A model generated the notes under the pieces. It was not told the origin of the DNA. It saw only the letters and a list, made by a program, of their open reading frames with translations, and searched no databases. The translations under genes and the position numbers were made by a program. From contig CANIMM010000115.1 in assembly GCA_947468255.1 (NCBI GenBank), forward strand, positions 1 to 9,005: 9,005 nucleotides of DNA. Reading direction: 5' to 3'. Below, in pieces: positions 6,697-9,005 of the stretch (its first letter is position 1; every line of letters starts with the position of its first letter). The stretch comes from Chitinophagaceae bacterium. Lineage in GTDB: Bacteria > Bacteroidota > Bacteroidia > Chitinophagales > Chitinophagaceae.

Positions 6697-9005
6697 ATGA
6701 GCCAAACATCAATGAATTTACTGTTGAAAGATCTTTCTACCAAAATAGAGGGGGAGCTGTTTTTTGATACTACCATGCGGATACTCTATGCAACAGATGC
6801 ATCTGCTTATCGTGAAATGCCGCTTGCGGTTGCCATCCCAAAATCAATCAATGATCTAAAAATATTAATTCAATTTGCACGAGAGCATACAACTTCTCTA
6901 ATTCCCCGCACTGCTGGTACTTCTCTGGCCGGACAGGTGGTTGGAAATGGTATTGTAGTAGATGTATCTAAATATTTCACCCAAATCATTGAGTTAAACG
7001 AAAAAGACAATTGGGTTAGGGTACAACCAGGTGTGATCCGCGATGAACTCAATATGTTTTTAAAACCCTATGGCTTGTTTTTTGGCCCTGAAACCTCTAC
7101 TGCTAACCGTGCAATGATTGGAGGAATGGTGGGGAATAATTCTTGCGGATCCAATTCGGTAATATATAGAAGTGTTCGGGAACACCTATTGGAGGTTAAT
7201 GCCTTATTAAGTGATGGTACTGAAGTGGTCTTTGCATCCAACTCTTTGGATCAATTTCATGCCAAATGTGAAGGCACAAGCCTGGAAGCTACCATTTACC
7301 GATCTATCCGGACCATGTTGAGTAACTATGACAACCAACAAGAAATAAGAAAGGAATTCCCAAAAAAGTCGGTTGAACGAAGAAATACTGGCTATGCAGT
7401 GGATATTTTACTGGATTCAGCGCCTTTCACTGCTGGTGAAGAAGATTTTAATTTTTGCAAGTTGATAGCGGGATCCGAAGGAACACTGGCATTTATAACG
7501 GAAATAAAACTACACATCAATCCCTTACCTCCTAAAGAAACAGGGTTGCTTTGTATACATTTCAACAGCATCAATGAATCCCTACTTGCCAATCTGATTG
7601 CATTAAAATACAAGCCTAGTGCAAGCGAATTGATTGATCATTATATTTTGGAATGTACAAAGGGAAATTTAGAACAAAGTAAGAATCGATTCTTTGTGCA
7701 AGGAGATCCGGGCGCCATTCTGGTGGTGGAATTTGCTAGATCGAATCGCGAAGAAATTGTAAAAATTGCTGCCGAGGTTGAAAAAGAAATGCGTTCGGCA
7801 GGCCTGGGCTATCATTTTCCTTTATTGTTTGGTGAGGACTCAAAAAAAATATGGACACTTCGTAAGGCAGGCCTTGGCTTATTAGGCAATTTGCCCGGAG
7901 ATGAAAAAGCAGTTCCGGTGATTGAAGATACTGCGGTGGATGTAAATGATCTACCTGCTTATATTGCTGAGTTTAATGAGTTGCTTACAAAATATGATTT
8001 ACATGCGGTTCATTATGCCCATGCTGGATCAGGAGAAATTCATCTTCGTCCAATCATTAATCTTAAAACAGTGGAAGGAAACCAATTATTCAGAACCATT
8101 GCTGAAGAAATTGCTACGCTGGTAAAAAAATATGACGGCTCACTTAGTGGCGAACATGGGGATGGAAGATTGCGCGGTGAATTCATTCAACAAATGGTAG
8201 GACCCAAAAATTACGAACTGCTTAGAACCATCAAATACACCTGGGATCCAGAAAATATATTCAATCCTCATAAGATCGTGGATACACCTCCCATGAATAC
8301 GATGTTGCGCTATAGCCCTGGTCAACAAACGCCAACATTCAATTCGGTTTTTCGGTATCACAATCAAGATGTTTTGCAGCATGCCGAGCAGTGTAATGGT
8401 TCGGGTGATTGCCGAAAAACGCATTTATCTGGCGGCACTATGTGTCCCTCATTTATGGCGACTAAAAACGAGCAAGATACCACTAGAGCTAGGGCAAATA
8501 TTTTGCGCGAATTCCTTACCAATTCAGATAAGATGAATCGCTTTGATCATCAGGAAATTTATGAGGTGATGGACCTTTGTTTGAGTTGTAAGGGATGTAA
8601 ATCGGAGTGCCCATCTAATGTGGATGTGGCTAAATTAAAAGCTGAATTTTTACAACAATATTATGATGCCAATGGTGTGCCTTTTCGTTCCAAATTAATT
8701 GCTAATTTTTCAGCTTCCGCAAAATTGGGGGCTTTGATGCCTGGTGTTTATAATTTTATGATGACTACCCCTATAATCAGTAATACGATTAAACGTTTGG
8801 TAGGTTTTGGGGTAAAACGGTCAATGCCTACTTTGTATACCACCACTTTGTTGAAATGGTATAAAAATAGAAAATCAAAGACAGTTATCCATGGGGGTAA
8901 AAAAGTCTATTTATTTTGCGATGAGTTTACCAATTTCAATGATACTGCCATTGGTATTAAAGCAATTTTGTTATTAGAAAAATTGGGTTATGAGGTGGAA
9001 ATCCC
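6697..9005 (+). CDS. FAD-binding and Fe-S-binding oxidoreductase (YdiJ/GlcD-GlpC fusion type), 3'-partial
   Basis: This is a flavin and iron-sulfur dehydrogenase, likely oxidising a 2-hydroxy acid and passing electrons through Fe-S clusters. The 769 visible residues show an N-terminal FAD-binding domain of the PCMH/GlcD type, with PRTAGTSLAGQ at 70-80 and GGMVGNNSCGSNS further on. A FAD-oxidase C-terminal domain follows, with HYAHAGSGEIHLRP (about 439-452), EHGDGR at 486-491 and DPENIFNPHKIVD. The ferredoxin-like part has Cys566, Cys572 and Cys583 (GTMCPS), then a CxxCxxCxxxCP cluster motif at Cys628, 631, 634 and 638. The window ends as the next domain, probably the cysteine-rich CCG/GlpC-like region, begins. 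E. coli YdiJ, with this architecture, is about 1018 residues and has been linked to D-2-hydroxyglutarate oxidation; the substrate here is not determined. The ATG at 6697 is chosen because an in-frame TAA sits at 6688-6690. Coding composition is less AT-biased than the eCIS genes in places. Confidence 0.9.
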   Translation, partial: MSQTSMNLLLKDLSTKIEGELFFDTTMRILYATDASAYREMPLAVAIPKSINDLKILIQFAREHTTSLIPRTAGTSLAGQVVGNGIVVDVSKYFTQIIELNEKDNWVRVQPGVIRDELNMFLKPYGLFFGPETSTANRAMIGGMVGNNSCGSNSVIYRSVREHLLEVNALLSDGTEVVFASNSLDQFHAKCEGTSLEATIYRSIRTMLSNYDNQQEIRKEFPKKSVERRNTGYAVDILLDSAPFTAGEEDFNFCKLIAGSEGTLAFITEIKLHINPLPPKETGLLCIHFNSINESLLANLIALKYKPSASELIDHYILECTKGNLEQSKNRFFVQGDPGAILVVEFARSNREEIVKIAAEVEKEMRSAGLGYHFPLLFGEDSKKIWTLRKAGLGLLGNLPGDEKAVPVIEDTAVDVNDLPAYIAEFNELLTKYDLHAVHYAHAGSGEIHLRPIINLKTVEGNQLFRTIAEEIATLVKKYDGSLSGEHGDGRLRGEFIQQMVGPKNYELLRTIKYTWDPENIFNPHKIVDTPPMNTMLRYSPGQQTPTFNSVFRYHNQDVLQHAEQCNGSGDCRKTHLSGGTMCPSFMATKNEQDTTRARANILREFLTNSDKMNRFDHQEIYEVMDLCLSCKGCKSECPSNVDVAKLKAEFLQQYYDANGVPFRSKLIANFSASAKLGALMPGVYNFMMTTPIISNTIKRLVGFGVKRSMPTLYTTTLLKWYKNRKSKTVIHGGKKVYLFCDEFTNFNDTAIGIKAILLLEKLGYEVEI

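Noticed and set aside
8140..8424. Minus-strand 94-codon open frame
   Set aside because: It lies wholly antisense to the conserved Fe-S/FAD oxidoreductase, whose frame carries clear motifs (EHGDGR, Cys566/572/583), so it is a shadow.

Overview
The window looks like chromosomal DNA from an AT-rich member of the Bacteroidota. The evidence is very low G+C coding sequence, no Shine-Dalgarno motifs at the starts, two exact matches to the Bacteroidota -7 promoter box (TAnnTTTG), and a tape-measure protein of the type found in Bacteroidota contractile injection systems. Genus cannot be fixed from the sequence alone.

Layout. (1) Positions 3-5965 hold the last two genes of an extracellular contractile injection system (eCIS; Afp/PVC/MAC-like) on the + strand: a very long, repeat-built tape-measure protein (Afp14/Pvc14-type, 5' end outside the window), overlapped by an AAA+ ATPase (Afp15/Pvc15-type). 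(2) Positions 5966-6370 are non-coding. They contain four same-strand copies of AAACTGAGCCAC spaced close to multiples of 22 bp, probably the remnant of one end of an insertion sequence. Two abutting inverted repeats and a rho-independent terminator usable in both directions follow. (3) A tRNA-Lys(CUU) gene lies on the - strand at 6371-6444, with a candidate promoter just upstream of it. (4) Positions 6445-6696 are a divergent, AT-rich intergenic region with a perfect 13-bp inverted repeat and a candidate promoter. (5) From 6697 past the right edge is a large FAD-binding/Fe-S oxidoreductase of the YdiJ type, with apparently ordinary metabolic function.

The two eCIS genes belong together: the tape measure is expected to set the length of the sheath/tube, and the ATPase is a conserved partner within eCIS operons whose mechanism is poorly defined. 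The structural genes (tube, sheaths, baseplate, spike, cap) and any toxin cargo should lie to the left. The terminator, tRNA and oxidoreductase appear to be the chromosomal flank. The IS-like repeats sit exactly at the junction, which suggests the edge of an accessory region.

No wholly unknown system is demonstrable here. The most distinctive observations are the 99-residue tandem repeats in the tape measure and the 22-bp-phased repeat cluster after the ATPase gene.
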